A DNA stretch of 64,000 nucleotides from Carnobacterium_B sp040274945 (GCF_040274945.1 NZ_JBEMAR010000009.1:62001-126000); one strand, 5' to 3'; numbered from the stretch's first letter, positions 17,177-25,642 are shown. Notes: generated by a model not told the origin, from the sequence alone. Numbers and translations are program-made.

Positions 17177-18586
17177 TTAAAATTTAAATATAAATCCATT
17201 AATAATGACAAAAGCAGCCAACACAATAAATAAGGAACTTTTCGAAAATGCGGTTGCTTCCTTTTTTTCGTCTGTTACATTTTCTTCTGAAACGGATGTT
17301 GCATCTATCGCTTGAGCAGACTCTTTAGTTGAATCTTGATTTTCATTTTGGGAGCTGTTCACATTAGTCTTTTCTTGTGTATCTTTCAACTCTGTTGTCC
17401 GTTCTTCTTTACTAACGTCCGTTTTAGACTCTTTCAAACTTGACTCTGCTTCTTTTTCTAATGCACTACTTTCTTCTTCACTTGATATAGGCGTCTCTTC
17501 ATCCACTGCATCAAGTTCTTCTTTCAACTGTTTTTCTATAGTAAAATTCCCCATCGAAAGATCTGATTGGAGTAATTTTTCTTTTTCTTCTATCATTGCT
17601 TCCAGTTGTTGAATCTTTTCTAGCAATACGTCTCTATTTTCTTGTTCGTCTGTGTCTTCTATCTCTGCTGTTTGTTGTGCTAGTAGTTGTTTGTTTAGTT
17701 CATCAATTTGTTTTTGTAACTGTTCTTTATCTAATCCAATGACAAATTGGTTATATAAGCTAAATGGATTGCCTTGCTCATCACTACCACTTAGGTGATC
17801 AATCACCCAATCGCCCATTAACTCATTGGTGATAGAAGCCAATTCTCCTTCATAGACTTTTGTTGCTTCATTAAATGTTAAAGAGAGCAGCAACTGTTGA
17901 TCTATTGATTCACCATCTTTAGGCAACAAGCGATAAACAACTGTTACATTAGTCAACCGTTCATTTCCAACTGAATGCAAACTAAACTGAAGCTTTTCGC
18001 CCACTTTAACGGCTTTTGGTTCAACTTTAATCGACGTAAGATCTACTAGAGAAGCTGGGTGTGCAAGCACTTCAAAATCGCCTGCTTTTAGTTCTGGATC
18101 TTCGTTTGCTAAAGATCTCGTTTCCAATACACTTGGGACTTCGTTTTCATCAATTCCAACCACTTTTGTCAATAACCACTGTCCGATAGCTGTCTCTTTA
18201 GTCGTCTCCAATTGCCCTACATACTGTTTTAATTCAGTATCATAGGTTAATACAACGGTTGTTTCTATTTTTGTGTCACCAGCCAAATAACTTAAAACAA
18301 TCGTTTCAAACCTTAATTCTTCCGGTAGCGTCAGACTGAATGATCGTTGCTCACCAGCATGAGCTATTTTAGGTTCAATGGATACCTGTTCACTCACAAT
18401 CGCCTCATTCTTTGGAATAGGTTTTTGGATTTCTACAGGTTCGTTGAATTCATTTGATGGAACACTTTCTACTGCTTCACTTGATTCTGTCTCATTGTTT
18501 GTAGCTGCCAATACCGATGGACTTTCAAAATATATAAGCACCAGTAAACTTACCATCAGCAGAAATCTTATACCTTTTAATATCAT
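17177..18586 (-). CDS. Membrane-anchored surface protein with two Ig-like repeats and a coiled coil
   Basis: The 469-residue protein has a signal peptide (about 1-28, ending SVLAA), an acidic stretch, two related beta-rich repeats (about 60-165 and 180-285; each runs from an EPK start through SFSL or QFSL, KQYVGQL or KVYEGEL, to GQWLLTKVVGIDENEVP or GDWVIDHLSGSDEQGNP), a coiled coil (about 285-345), a long Glu/Ser/Lys/Thr-rich stalk (about 350-445), and a C-terminal membrane segment ending in KF. There is no LPXTG sorting signal, so it is probably held by the C-terminal helix. Function is unknown; an adhesion or wall-spanning role is only a guess. The ribosome binding site is weak (GGAAG at 12 bases). 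Confidence 0.72.
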   Translation of the reverse strand: MILKGIRFLLMVSLLVLIYFESPSVLAATNNETESSEAVESVPSNEFNEPVEIQKPIPKNEAIVSEQVSIEPKIAHAGEQRSFSLTLPEELRFETIVLSYLAGDTKIETTVVLTYDTELKQYVGQLETTKETAIGQWLLTKVVGIDENEVPSVLETRSLANEDPELKAGDFEVLAHPASLVDLTSIKVEPKAVKVGEKLQFSLHSVGNERLTNVTVVYRLLPKDGESIDQQLLLSLTFNEATKVYEGELASITNELMGDWVIDHLSGSDEQGNPFSLYNQFVIGLDKEQLQKQIDELNKQLLAQQTAEIEDTDEQENRDVLLEKIQQLEAMIEEKEKLLQSDLSMGNFTIEKQLKEELDAVDEETPISSEEESSALEKEAESSLKESKTDVSKEERTTELKDTQEKTNVNSSQNENQDSTKESAQAIDATSVSEENVTDEKKEATAFSKSSLFIVLAAFVIINGFIFKF

Positions 18587-18692
18587 TTTTTATGTATCTT
18601 CCATTCTCTATGTAATCTAATGGTCCCTTAGCTAGTTTAGCGCAATCCAACAGTTAATCAATCCTTTTACCACAATTGACACCAAATAGACA

Positions 18693-18838
18693 AAAAAAAA
18701 CCGAGATCAGTTCTCTCAGTTTTAACAGAAATTTTAATTGTTTAATAGCTGCTCTCTCTATTTTGAGATTCATCTCTCAAAATATTTATGAATATTTATT
18801 TTTTTTATTCATAAACAAATGATAAAACAGATCATTTT
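18693..18838 (-). other. Intergenic stretch with three inverted repeats and a terminator
   Basis: The 400 bases between the surface-protein start (18586) and the next small ORF (18987) contain no convincing gene. On the minus strand they hold, in order of transcription, inverted repeats at 18817-18838 (AAATGAT/ATCATTT), 18785-18815 (TTTATGAATA/TATTCATAAA) and 18760-18783 (ATTTTGAGA/TCTCAAAAT), then a terminator at 18693-18723 with a 9-bp stem and a T run. This could be a structured 3' region or small RNA gene; the AT content makes chance repeats likely too. Confidence 0.4.
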
Positions 18839-18986
18839 CACTAAAAATAATAAATCCTTTTTATAACGAAGACAAGGACTTTTTGGATTTGTCATAATTT
18901 GTTCATAATGGATTCGCTTTACAAAGCATTTTATGAATTTTTAATCTTTTATTATAGGATTTTATGCTAAAATAATCTGAAGTCGT

Positions 18987-19211
18987 TTAAAGGTTCACAT
19001 TTAATTGAATGGTATGAAGAATTTGCTCAATACCATTGTTAACGGCAATGAATTGAATTTCTTTAGCAAACCAACTATTTAAGTCCTCAAACGAATACTG
19101 ATTTTTGCGCAACACCGTATCAATTGGACAATCTAATACACCATCGGCATTTAGAAAAATGTCCGATTCTTCTATATCTAGTCGAATCGTTTGATCTTTT
19201 CCTTTAATCAC
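18987..19211 (-). CDS. Small hypothetical protein, possibly frameshifted at its 5' end
   Basis: A 74-codon frame begins with GTG at 19211 and has no ribosome binding site. The same frame stays open upstream to about 19272 and reads as ordinary protein (ending LPQLQYFYVIKGKD before the join). Farther upstream, a good AGAGG site lies eight bases from an ATG at 19278, but that frame stops after five codons (ATG ACG TAT TAC AAA TAA). Skipping one base there would join the two frames and give a protein of about 95 residues. A frameshift mutation, a sequencing error or recoding could explain it. It is divergent from the Rgg-type gene, a usual place for an Rgg target. I do not recognise the family. 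Confidence 0.5.
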   Translation of the reverse strand: MIKGKDQTIRLDIEESDIFLNADGVLDCPIDTVLRKNQYSFEDLNSWFAKEIQFIAVNNGIEQILHTIQLNVNL

Positions 19212-19351
19212 ATAAAAATACTGCAGTTGTGGAAGATTTGTTGGTTTGGTTAAATGTTCTTTATTTGTAATACGTCATTCCTTCTTCCTCTGTGCAGGTG
19301 GTAAACGTCTTATTATTACTTTAAACGCTTTTTCTTTCCTAGTTAAACTAA

Positions 19352-19381
19352 TTGCTTTGAATCAAGTATACCGACTATACA
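19352..19381 (+). promoter_or_regulatory. Promoter of the Rgg-type gene
   Basis: TTGCTT (19352-19357) and TATACA (19376-19381) are 18 bp apart. The sequence GTATACCGACTATAC overlapping the -10 is nearly symmetrical and could serve the divergent small gene as well. Confidence 0.45.
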
Positions 19382-19438
19382 CTGCTTTGCCACAAAGCGT
19401 TACAATAATAACTGGACTTATTTCTAGGAGGTTGTCAT

Positions 19439-20356
19439 ATGTCTGACATAAATATTCCCATTGGCTCAACATTAAAAAAGATCAGAGAAAATAAAGGCTA
19501 TACACAAAATGAAATTTCGGATCATACCATGGCTCGTTCAACGTATACAAAGTTTGAAAATAATGATATCACTCCTACCCTTTCCAAATATCTCGCTATT
19601 TTAGATCATATGGATATGTCTCATGAGGAATTCAGCTACCTTTTAAATGATTTTGAATTAGGACAGAAAGAAACGATCCTTTATTTATTTAAACAATTAA
19701 ATAAAAATCCAACACTTGAATTAATTTATGAGATCATTGAAAAGGGCGAAAAATTGGTGCAGGAACGCTACGATCAGTTGACTCTCGATATTTTAAATGC
19801 TTGTCGTGGATATGCAGTATTATTTGAGGAACAAAATTTAGCTAAAGCTAAAGATTATGCTCAAGAAGTGTGGAATAGGATGGAAATACTGGATAAATGG
19901 TACTTAGCTGAACTGCACATCATCAATAATATTTTGTATTTATTTGACAGTGATACTGCTGCTCTACTCACTGAAAGAGCACTTGAAACATTAACTCAAT
20001 ACAAACATCTTGATGAAGTAAGGACTTTAAAAATCAGTTTCTTACTGCATTTAACAAATCTACTAATGATGGATCAAAAATACGAACAAACTTTGTTTTA
20101 CATCAAGCAAATGGAATCTGAAAGTGCTCAGATGGATGATGCGGTTATGTTGGCGACTGCCTTGGTTCGCAAAGAAGTCTGTATGAAAAAAATCGGTGAT
20201 CTATCTGAACCAGGACTCATCGATAGAGCCGTTCGTATTCTTGACAGCTTAAATAAACAAAACTTAAAAGAGTTAGTATTAAAGGATCCAGAAAACTTTT
20301 TAAATCTTTATTCAAGTTACCCTGTTGATCAAATCAAAGATGAAATTTTAGCATAA
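19439..20356 (+). CDS. Rgg/MutR-family transcriptional regulator
   Basis: The 305-residue protein has an N-terminal XRE helix-turn-helix (residues about 9-65: TLKKIRENKGYTQNEISDHTMARSTYTKFEN) and a long helical C-terminal domain of TPR-like repeats, the architecture of Rgg/MutR regulators that bind short signalling peptides in lactic acid bacteria. AGGAGG precedes the ATG. The gene is monocistronic, ending at a strong hairpin. No obvious short hydrophobic pheromone gene was found next to it, so its ligand is unknown; the divergent small gene is a candidate target. Confidence 0.8.
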   Translation: MSDINIPIGSTLKKIRENKGYTQNEISDHTMARSTYTKFENNDITPTLSKYLAILDHMDMSHEEFSYLLNDFELGQKETILYLFKQLNKNPTLELIYEIIEKGEKLVQERYDQLTLDILNACRGYAVLFEEQNLAKAKDYAQEVWNRMEILDKWYLAELHIINNILYLFDSDTAALLTERALETLTQYKHLDEVRTLKISFLLHLTNLLMMDQKYEQTLFYIKQMESESAQMDDAVMLATALVRKEVCMKKIGDLSEPGLIDRAVRILDSLNKQNLKELVLKDPENFLNLYSSYPVDQIKDEILA

Positions 20357-20361
20357 ACGTA

Positions 20362-20398
20362 AAAAGCTGCCTAGAGAAAAAATCTCTAGGCAGCTTTT
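20362..20398 (+). terminator. Terminator of the Rgg-type gene
   Basis: Perfect 16-bp stem AAAAGCTGCCTAGAGA / TCTCTAGGCAGCTTTT followed by AT-rich sequence; it may also serve the convergent small gene. Confidence 0.9.
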
Positions 20399-20411
20399 AT
20401 CTTTAAATCAT

Positions 20412-20699
20412 TTAGTACACGTCACTTGTCCAACCGTTTACTTTATAAGCATTCACCATGTTTTGATTGTGTTCATCGGTCGCATAGTTCATTTCTATTG
20501 GTCTTAAATGGATAGCAACCGTTTGTTCTGCTTCATTTTTATCTACTGAAATTACCTCAATTTCATCAGGATCCACAAACATAGAATCTTTAATAAGGTC
20601 TCCTTTTTGTGGGACATTGCCTGATTCAAAAGGTTTCTGTAAAGTAATTATTTTTTCAGGGCTTTTCACATTAATAGTTCGATAAAGAGTCATTTTCAT
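20412..20699 (-). CDS. Small hypothetical protein
   Basis: A 95-residue soluble, acidic protein preceded by GGAGG at eight bases from the ATG, so it is probably translated. It has no signal peptide or membrane segment, and I do not recognise a domain. The 371 bases upstream (20700-21070) hold no gene that I can see, only short inverted repeats (GGACAAA/TTTGTCC at 20831-20875; CTCTAAA/TTTAGAG near 20895-20913) and the terminator of the next gene. Confidence 0.6.
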   Translation of the reverse strand: MKMTLYRTINVKSPEKIITLQKPFESGNVPQKGDLIKDSMFVDPDEIEVISVDKNEAEQTVAIHLRPIEMNYATDEHNQNMVNAYKVNGWTSDVY

Positions 20700-20993
20700 T
20701 GTCTTTCCTCCAAAATTTCTGTCTTTACCTAAATCATATCATACCTTTGACACCTGGACGAATAGAACACTCAAAGAACAGAATAAACTAAATACAGATA
20801 CTCGCTATTTTTCCATTCATTACTGTTTTGGACAAACAGGATGCTATTATAAGTTATTTGTCCACTGTCTACTATAATTAATGTTTTTTATTCTCTAAAG
20901 TTAATTTAGAGTAAATATATGGTTGCTTGTCTATTGATAATTTTAACTACTATATGTTCAAAGAACCAACTCTCTCATAAAATCAAGAAATAT

Positions 20994-21035
20994 AAAAAGG
21001 ATAGCTAAGATTTATTCTTAACCATCCTTTAAATT
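20994..21035 (-). terminator. Terminator of the DeoR-family gene
   Basis: On the minus strand AAAGGATGGTTAAGA pairs with TCTTAGCTATCCTTT (two mismatches) and is followed by TTTATA. Confidence 0.75.
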
Positions 21036-21070
21036 AATTTTTAAAGCTATAAGTACCTAGTAATAAAAAC

Positions 21071-21808
21071 TCAGCAGATTAATTGCTTAAGATTCTTTTC
21101 AATTGCTTCATCTCTTTCATCCGTAATGAGAACTGAATCTGATAAAGGTGCAATCGAAGACATATAGACCTCATGGAATTTGCTGGAATCACAAACAAAG
21201 TAAACTTCTTGCGATTTTTCAATTACTTTTCTTTTCTTAAGTGCCTCACTTAAATCAGGTGTGGTGTAGCCAAATTTACTATCCACTCCATTTGCGCCAA
21301 TGAACGCACGATCAAAATTAAAATAATCAATATTCTGCACGGTTAAATCGCCTTTAAGCGAATTGTTTGTGAAATTGACAAAACCACCAAGAGAATAGAC
21401 TTGCGCTTCTACATCTTGAAGAGGGATTTTGAAATTTGTAACCGAAGTAATCAAGGTTATTTTTTTCTTTGCTAACTCTAATAGCAATTCTTCACCGGTT
21501 GATCCTGAGTCTACATATATTGTCTCGCCTAATTTAACTTCTTTAACTGCCAACAAGGCAATTTCTTTTTTCTCATTACGATTTAAAGTCGTTCTTTTTG
21601 TAATTGGAACATCTGTAGAGCGGGAAAATAATTTTGCAGCACCGCCAGGCAATAATGTTACGTGACCTGCCTTTTCTAAATCTTTTAAATCTCGACGAAT
21701 AGTCGAAACCGATACGCCGGATAATACGTTTTGTAATTCATCCAGTATAACAATATCTTGCTCGTTTAATTTGTTTAAAATCACTTTTTTTCTCTCATAC
21801 GGAATCAT
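21071..21808 (-). CDS. DeoR-family sugar-phosphate-responsive repressor
   Basis: The 245-residue protein has a DeoR helix-turn-helix (about 1-57, SVSTIRRDLKDLEKAGHVTLLPGGA) and a C-terminal sensor domain with the family pattern IYVDSGSTGEELLLEL and FIGANGVD. DeoR regulators respond to phosphorylated sugars. The ATG at 21808 fits a GAGG site; a GTG at 21817 overlaps it. It is the last gene of a PTS cluster, behind a hairpin, and probably binds the 10-bp phased repeats ahead of the epimerase gene (inference). Confidence 0.85.
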   Translation of the reverse strand: MIPYERKKVILNKLNEQDIVILDELQNVLSGVSVSTIRRDLKDLEKAGHVTLLPGGAAKLFSRSTDVPITKRTTLNRNEKKEIALLAVKEVKLGETIYVDSGSTGEELLLELAKKKITLITSVTNFKIPLQDVEAQVYSLGGFVNFTNNSLKGDLTVQNIDYFNFDRAFIGANGVDSKFGYTTPDLSEALKKRKVIEKSQEVYFVCDSSKFHEVYMSSIAPLSDSVLITDERDEAIEKNLKQLIC

Positions 21809-21834
21809 TATAAACACACCTCAGTAAAAAAAAT

Positions 21835-21873
21835 TTGTCACCTTATCATTTCATATAAATGACAAGGTGACAA
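21835..21873 (-). terminator. Hairpin between EIIBC and the DeoR gene
   Basis: TTGTCACCTT(G)TCATTT and its complement form a 17-bp stem with one mismatch, followed on the minus strand by TTTTTTTT; read-through may supply the DeoR gene. Confidence 0.8.
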
Positions 21874-21901
21874 GCTTTTATAACGATTATCTTAAATTAT
21901 T

Positions 21902-23290
21902 TTAGTTTTTGATTAGTTTTTCATCAATTCTTGTAACAAAGTACGAAATGACAGCTGCTACAACTAATGAAATAGCCAGACCAATCATAGCATTAATGAA
22001 GTTTGATGGATTCTCACCCACAAATGCTGGGAAAGTAGTAACGCTTCCAAAAACAAATGCATTTGCATATACGTTAGTCAAACCTAGGTATGCTCCACCC
22101 ACTGCTCCACCAATAATTTGTGCCAAGAACAGCTTTTTATTTTTAAGCAATAAACCAAACACAGTCGGTTCAATAATTGCTGATAAAGCAATCGTAACCA
22201 TCCCAGTAATTGAGAAACTTCTAATATCAGAATCTTTCGCTTTTAGAAGTACACCTAATGCTGTACCAATGGTTGCGAAGTTACAGGCAAAGGTAAACGG
22301 TACGATGTAATCCATACCATAAGTCGCAATGTTATTGATCATGATTGGGTTAACTGCCCAGTGAATGCCTAAACTAACTAGAACAGACCAGCCACCACCG
22401 ACCACGATTCCGGCAAGAATACTGCTTCTTGCAATCAACCAATTAACTACACTTCCAATTGCTTCTCCACCATAAACACCTAAAGGACCAATTACAATAA
22501 TTGTCAACGGTACCATAATGACAATTGATATTAAAGGCAATACAACCAGTTTAAGTGTTTCTGGAATCACTTTATCAAGCCATTTATATAGGTATGAGAA
22601 AATCCAGATAGAAAGAATAATCGGAACCACTGTTGAATTATAATTCATTAATACAGTTGGAATACCCAAGAACGTGGTTGTCGCTCCATTACCAACATCT
22701 CCTAGTAAGGCAATAAAATCAGGATGCAATAACGCCGCACCGATTAATGCTGAAATATAAATATCTGCCCCAAATCTTCTAGCTGATGTAAAGGCAAGTA
22801 ACACTGGTAAGAAATAAAACACGGTCATTGAAGCCGCTGACAATATTTGGTAAGTCCCACTTGCTTCACTTAACCAACCTAACTGGACAACTAATAAGAG
22901 CAACCCTCTTAAAATACCTGAACCTGCTAAAGCTGGTAATAAAGGAGCGAATATACCTGAAATAGCTGAGAAAACGGATCCAATTATGCCTTGTGCTGAT
23001 CTATCAGCTTTTTCAGTATTAGTTGGTGCTGATTTAGTCTCACCAACTAATTCTTCTATTTCAGCATATAATTTTGGTACATTCGTTCCAATTAAGATTT
23101 GATATTGTCCAGCTTTGTTGATGACGTTTACCACGCCATCAACTTTTTCTATTGCTGCTGTATCTGCTTTCGATGTATCTCTTAAATTAAACCGTAATCT
23201 GGTAGCACAATGAGTCATGCCAGAGATATTTTCTTTCCCTCCAATAAGGTTTATTATATCTTTAGCACCATCTTTATAATTCATTACCAT
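21902..23290 (-). CDS. PTS permease EIIBC, beta-glucoside family, probable allulose/allose transporter
   Basis: The 462-residue protein has an N-terminal IIB domain with phosphocysteine Cys28 (MTHCATRLRF) and a C-terminal IIC domain with about ten membrane segments, including the SLGIHWAVNPI motif that replaces the usual GLHHAMTPI. It lacks IIA. Sequence alone places it in the glucose/beta-glucoside superfamily; the neighbours (RpiB, AlsE-like epimerase, TIM-barrel epimerase) suggest it imports and phosphorylates a C3-epimer sugar such as D-allulose or D-allose. The arrangement resembles, from memory, lmo0734-lmo0738 of Listeria monocytogenes. It starts 30 bases after the epimerase stop. Confidence 0.82.
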   Translation of the reverse strand: MVMNYKDGAKDIINLIGGKENISGMTHCATRLRFNLRDTSKADTAAIEKVDGVVNVINKAGQYQILIGTNVPKLYAEIEELVGETKSAPTNTEKADRSAQGIIGSVFSAISGIFAPLLPALAGSGILRGLLLLVVQLGWLSEASGTYQILSAASMTVFYFLPVLLAFTSARRFGADIYISALIGAALLHPDFIALLGDVGNGATTTFLGIPTVLMNYNSTVVPIILSIWIFSYLYKWLDKVIPETLKLVVLPLISIVIMVPLTIIVIGPLGVYGGEAIGSVVNWLIARSSILAGIVVGGGWSVLVSLGIHWAVNPIMINNIATYGMDYIVPFTFACNFATIGTALGVLLKAKDSDIRSFSITGMVTIALSAIIEPTVFGLLLKNKKLFLAQIIGGAVGGAYLGLTNVYANAFVFGSVTTFPAFVGENPSNFINAMIGLAISLVVAAVISYFVTRIDEKLIKN

Positions 23291-23320
23291 ATTTCCTCAC
23301 ACCTCTTTTTTTTATTGAGA

Positions 23321-24253
23321 CTAGTTATTTGATAAAAATTTCATCATAAGTTCGCTTGCTCCAATTGCATCGTTTCGGTCAATAATATCTTGAATTTGAT
23401 CCAAACCAACATTATCAATCAGACCATTTAATAATTTGATCATCTTAATGTTTTGTTCACATTCTTTTACTGCGTGTTCAATGATTGGGAATGTATCAAA
23501 GTAAAATGGTGCATCATAGTTATGCTTTTTAACATAGTACAGAAATTCTAGTGTTTTGAATGGTGTTGACGTAGCAATCATTAAACCGTCATCGTTGAGA
23601 CCATAACCATCATTAATATGAACGCCAAACAATTTATTGCGACTACCAAAAATTTCAGCACCAAAAGCTGGATTCTCATGTTTCATTAACATATGACAGT
23701 AATCAAGTGTGACCCCAACATTTTCACGGTCAATATCATTCAACATCATTCCGGCAACACCCATACTATCGATAAAGGCATACGCTCTAGGTTGAAATGG
23801 TTTGTATTCAATGCTGATTTTCAAATCAGGTGCATAGTTTGCTATTTCTTTAAATGCATTTACAAGTTGATTCCATACTTTTTGATAATTGATTTGGAAA
23901 CTGTAATCAAATCCATCAAAACCTAACCAGATTGTGACAACTTCCCCGCCAACTTCTCTACAGTAATCAGCAGCTTCTTTACAAAGTTCTAAAGCGTTTT
24001 GAGCAATTGTTTCATCTGAATTTCCTAATTCACCATTGATAAATTCATTTCTGAAACGCAAGGCTACACCATTTGCTTTTAAATCGTTTTCATCTAACAA
24101 CGCTTTCATTTCCTCACTAGAAAATCCTGTCATGTGTTCTGGATAGTTCAAGTCAACATGGGTAAGTCCTAGATCATTAAATTTTGAAAAAACTTGTTTT
24201 AAATCGTTATCGTATACTGGTAAAAATGAATTTATTCGAGTAGCTAATTTCAT
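23321..24253 (-). CDS. Sugar phosphate isomerase/epimerase (xylose-isomerase-like TIM barrel)
   Basis: The 310-residue TIM-barrel protein carries metal-ligand patterns of the AP endonuclease 2/xylose isomerase superfamily: SIEYKP, VGVTLDYCHMLMKHE, GVHINDGYG and FDTFP. Such enzymes epimerise or isomerise keto sugars. With the PTS and AlsE/RpiB genes it probably handles another epimer or a phosphorylated intermediate; the exact reaction cannot be read from sequence. The ATG at 24253 follows GGAGG at nine bases; the ORF extends upstream without a binding site. It starts a sub-operon with its own array of phased repeats. Confidence 0.78.
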   Translation of the reverse strand: MKLATRINSFLPVYDNDLKQVFSKFNDLGLTHVDLNYPEHMTGFSSEEMKALLDENDLKANGVALRFRNEFINGELGNSDETIAQNALELCKEAADYCREVGGEVVTIWLGFDGFDYSFQINYQKVWNQLVNAFKEIANYAPDLKISIEYKPFQPRAYAFIDSMGVAGMMLNDIDRENVGVTLDYCHMLMKHENPAFGAEIFGSRNKLFGVHINDGYGLNDDGLMIATSTPFKTLEFLYYVKKHNYDAPFYFDTFPIIEHAVKECEQNIKMIKLLNGLIDNVGLDQIQDIIDRNDAIGASELMMKFLSNN

Positions 24254-24290
24254 ATTTAAGTCCTCCGCTTCGTTTGATAAATTTAGTTTA

Positions 24291-24360
24291 GCATCATTTA
24301 ATTTCAAAATCAATCATTATTTATCAATTAATTTCATATTATTTCAAATAGTTTCAAATA
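24291..24360. promoter_or_regulatory. Array of seven 10-bp phased direct repeats (probable DeoR operator)
   Basis: Read in steps of ten on the minus strand, seven consecutive units appear: CTATTTGAAA, CTATTTGAAA, TAATATGAAA, TTAATTGATA, AATAATGATT, GATTTTGAAA, TTAAATGATG. The TGAAA or TGATA element recurs on the same face of the helix. DeoR-family repressors such as IolR bind direct repeats of about one helical turn, so binding by the cluster's DeoR protein is a reasonable inference. A promoter for the epimerase-PTS unit must overlap it. Confidence 0.55.
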
Positions 24361-24415
24361 GATATTTAATCAACTATTTATATGTATTATTTTTCATCAA
24401 CAATAAACTAGTAAA

Positions 24416-24446
24416 TTGTGACTGCAATGGGGTTTAACAGTCACAA
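24416..24446 (-). terminator. Hairpin between rpiB and the epimerase gene
   Basis: A perfect 9-bp stem TTGTGACTG / CAGTCACAA with a 13-base loop; it is followed by TTTAC rather than a strong T run on the minus strand, so it could be an attenuator or processing site. Confidence 0.55.
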
Positions 24447-24480
24447 CTCAATTTAAATGGTTTATAAAAATTCTAAAAAC

Positions 24481-24933
24481 TTATTCTCCTATATAACGAC
24501 ATTCAATATCTTCAATCATATTTACACGATTTCCATGACGGCCGCCTTCAAATTCTGCATCTAACCATTCTTTTACAATCATTTTAGCCAAGTCTAATCC
24601 AACCACACGAGAGCCAAATGCCAAAATATTTGTATTGTTGTGTTCTTTTGATAATTTTGCAGAATAAGGTTCACTACAAACAACTGCACGAATTCCTTTT
24701 ACTTTATTAGCAGCAATTGAGATTCCTACGCCTGTTCCACAAATCAAAATTCCGCCATCAAAATTACCTTTAGCTACTTCTGTTCCTACTTTTTCAGCAT
24801 ATTTTGGATAGTCTGTTCTCTCAGTTGTAAATGGACCATAATCTTTTACCTCATGTCCCAATTCTTCAAGATAGCTGATAATTTCTGGTTTTAATAATTG
24901 TCCTACGTGATCTCCGCCGATTGCTAGTTTCAT
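24481..24933 (-). CDS. rpiB: RpiB/LacAB-family sugar-phosphate isomerase
   Basis: The 150-residue protein is a RpiB-type isomerase: GGDHVG (Asp8, His9), active-site Cys65 in ILICGTGVGISIAANK, and HNNTNILAFGSRVVG. RpiB interconverts ribose-5-P and ribulose-5-P and in some bacteria allose-6-P and allulose-6-P. Its start overlaps the stop of the epimerase gene by one base, so they are coupled; with an AlsE-like neighbour, the allose-6-P to allulose-6-P reaction is the more likely role here. Confidence 0.88.
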   Translation of the reverse strand: MKLAIGGDHVGQLLKPEIISYLEELGHEVKDYGPFTTERTDYPKYAEKVGTEVAKGNFDGGILICGTGVGISIAANKVKGIRAVVCSEPYSAKLSKEHNNTNILAFGSRVVGLDLAKMIVKEWLDAEFEGGRHGNRVNMIEDIECRYIGE

Positions 24934-25589
24934 TATTTACCCTCTCCTTTTAAGTTTTTAATGATTTCTTGATAACTTTCTTCTTTTCCAAATAAAGCTG
25001 AAGTGCCCAATACAAAACCTTTTACACCAAGTGAACTCAATGTTTCCACTCGTTCATTTGAAATGGCTCCATCTACTACTAATTCAAAATCATATTCAAC
25101 TTTCATAGAACTCAGTTTTTTAATTTTATGGTCTACATAGTCTAAATACTTTTGTCCAGCAAATCCAGGATTCACTGTCATTACTAAGACGTAATCTGCT
25201 AGATAAAGCAATTCTTGAACGGTTTCGATAGACGTTCCTGGGTTGATAGCAATTCCTGCTTTCTTTCCTTTAGCTCGTATTTTATCAAGCGTTCTTGCCG
25301 GATGCTGATCTGTTTCAGGATGAAAATAAATAATATCCGCTCCCATATCAATAAATTTTTCGACATAATCTGCTGGATTTTTAACCATTAAATGAACATC
25401 CACTATTTTATTAGTAGCCTTGCGAATAAATTCAAAATCTTGCAACCCCATACCGTAGTTAGGAACATAAACACCATCCATTATATCAATATGAAAAACG
25501 TCCGCTCCTGCTTGATCTAATTTCGTTACCTCATCTTTTAAAGAGCCAAAATCCGCACACATCATAGATGGACAAATTAATTTTTCCAT
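24933..25589 (-). CDS. alsE: Allulose-6-phosphate 3-epimerase-like protein (RPE family)
   Basis: The 218-residue TIM barrel belongs to the ribulose-phosphate 3-epimerase family, with metal ligands in FHIDIMDG (His33, Asp35) and DVHLMV (His65) and a catalytic Asp in VVDGAIS. Several motifs match E. coli AlsE better than Rpe: CPSMMCAD, FHPET and VMTVNPGFAGQ. AlsE converts allulose-6-P to fructose-6-P, which enters glycolysis. GAAAGGA lies before the ATG. It is first in the operon and lies behind two LacI-type operators. A ribulose-5-P specificity cannot be excluded. Confidence 0.82.
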   Translation of the reverse strand: MEKLICPSMMCADFGSLKDEVTKLDQAGADVFHIDIMDGVYVPNYGMGLQDFEFIRKATNKIVDVHLMVKNPADYVEKFIDMGADIIYFHPETDQHPARTLDKIRAKGKKAGIAINPGTSIETVQELLYLADYVLVMTVNPGFAGQKYLDYVDHKIKKLSSMKVEYDFELVVDGAISNERVETLSSLGVKGFVLGTSALFGKEESYQEIIKNLKGEGK

Positions 25590-25622
25590 TATTTTCTTCC
25601 TTTCAATTTCAAATTCCTGCCT

Positions 25623-25642
25623 TTGGGTAAACGATTACTCAA
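25623..25642. promoter_or_regulatory. LacI-type operator, proximal to alsE
   Basis: TTGGGTAAACGATTACTCAA differs at one base from the distal operator; it lies between the alsE promoter and its ribosome binding site. Confidence 0.8.

Noticed and set aside
18819..18905. A 28-codon minus-strand ORF with a hydrophobic end, considered as an Rgg pheromone
   Set aside because: No ribosome binding site, not adjacent to the Rgg gene, and it sits among AT-rich inverted repeats.
19246..19446. A 66-codon plus-strand frame overlapping the start of the Rgg-type gene
   Set aside because: It starts at TTG without a ribosome binding site and covers a divergent promoter region; the composition is not protein-like.
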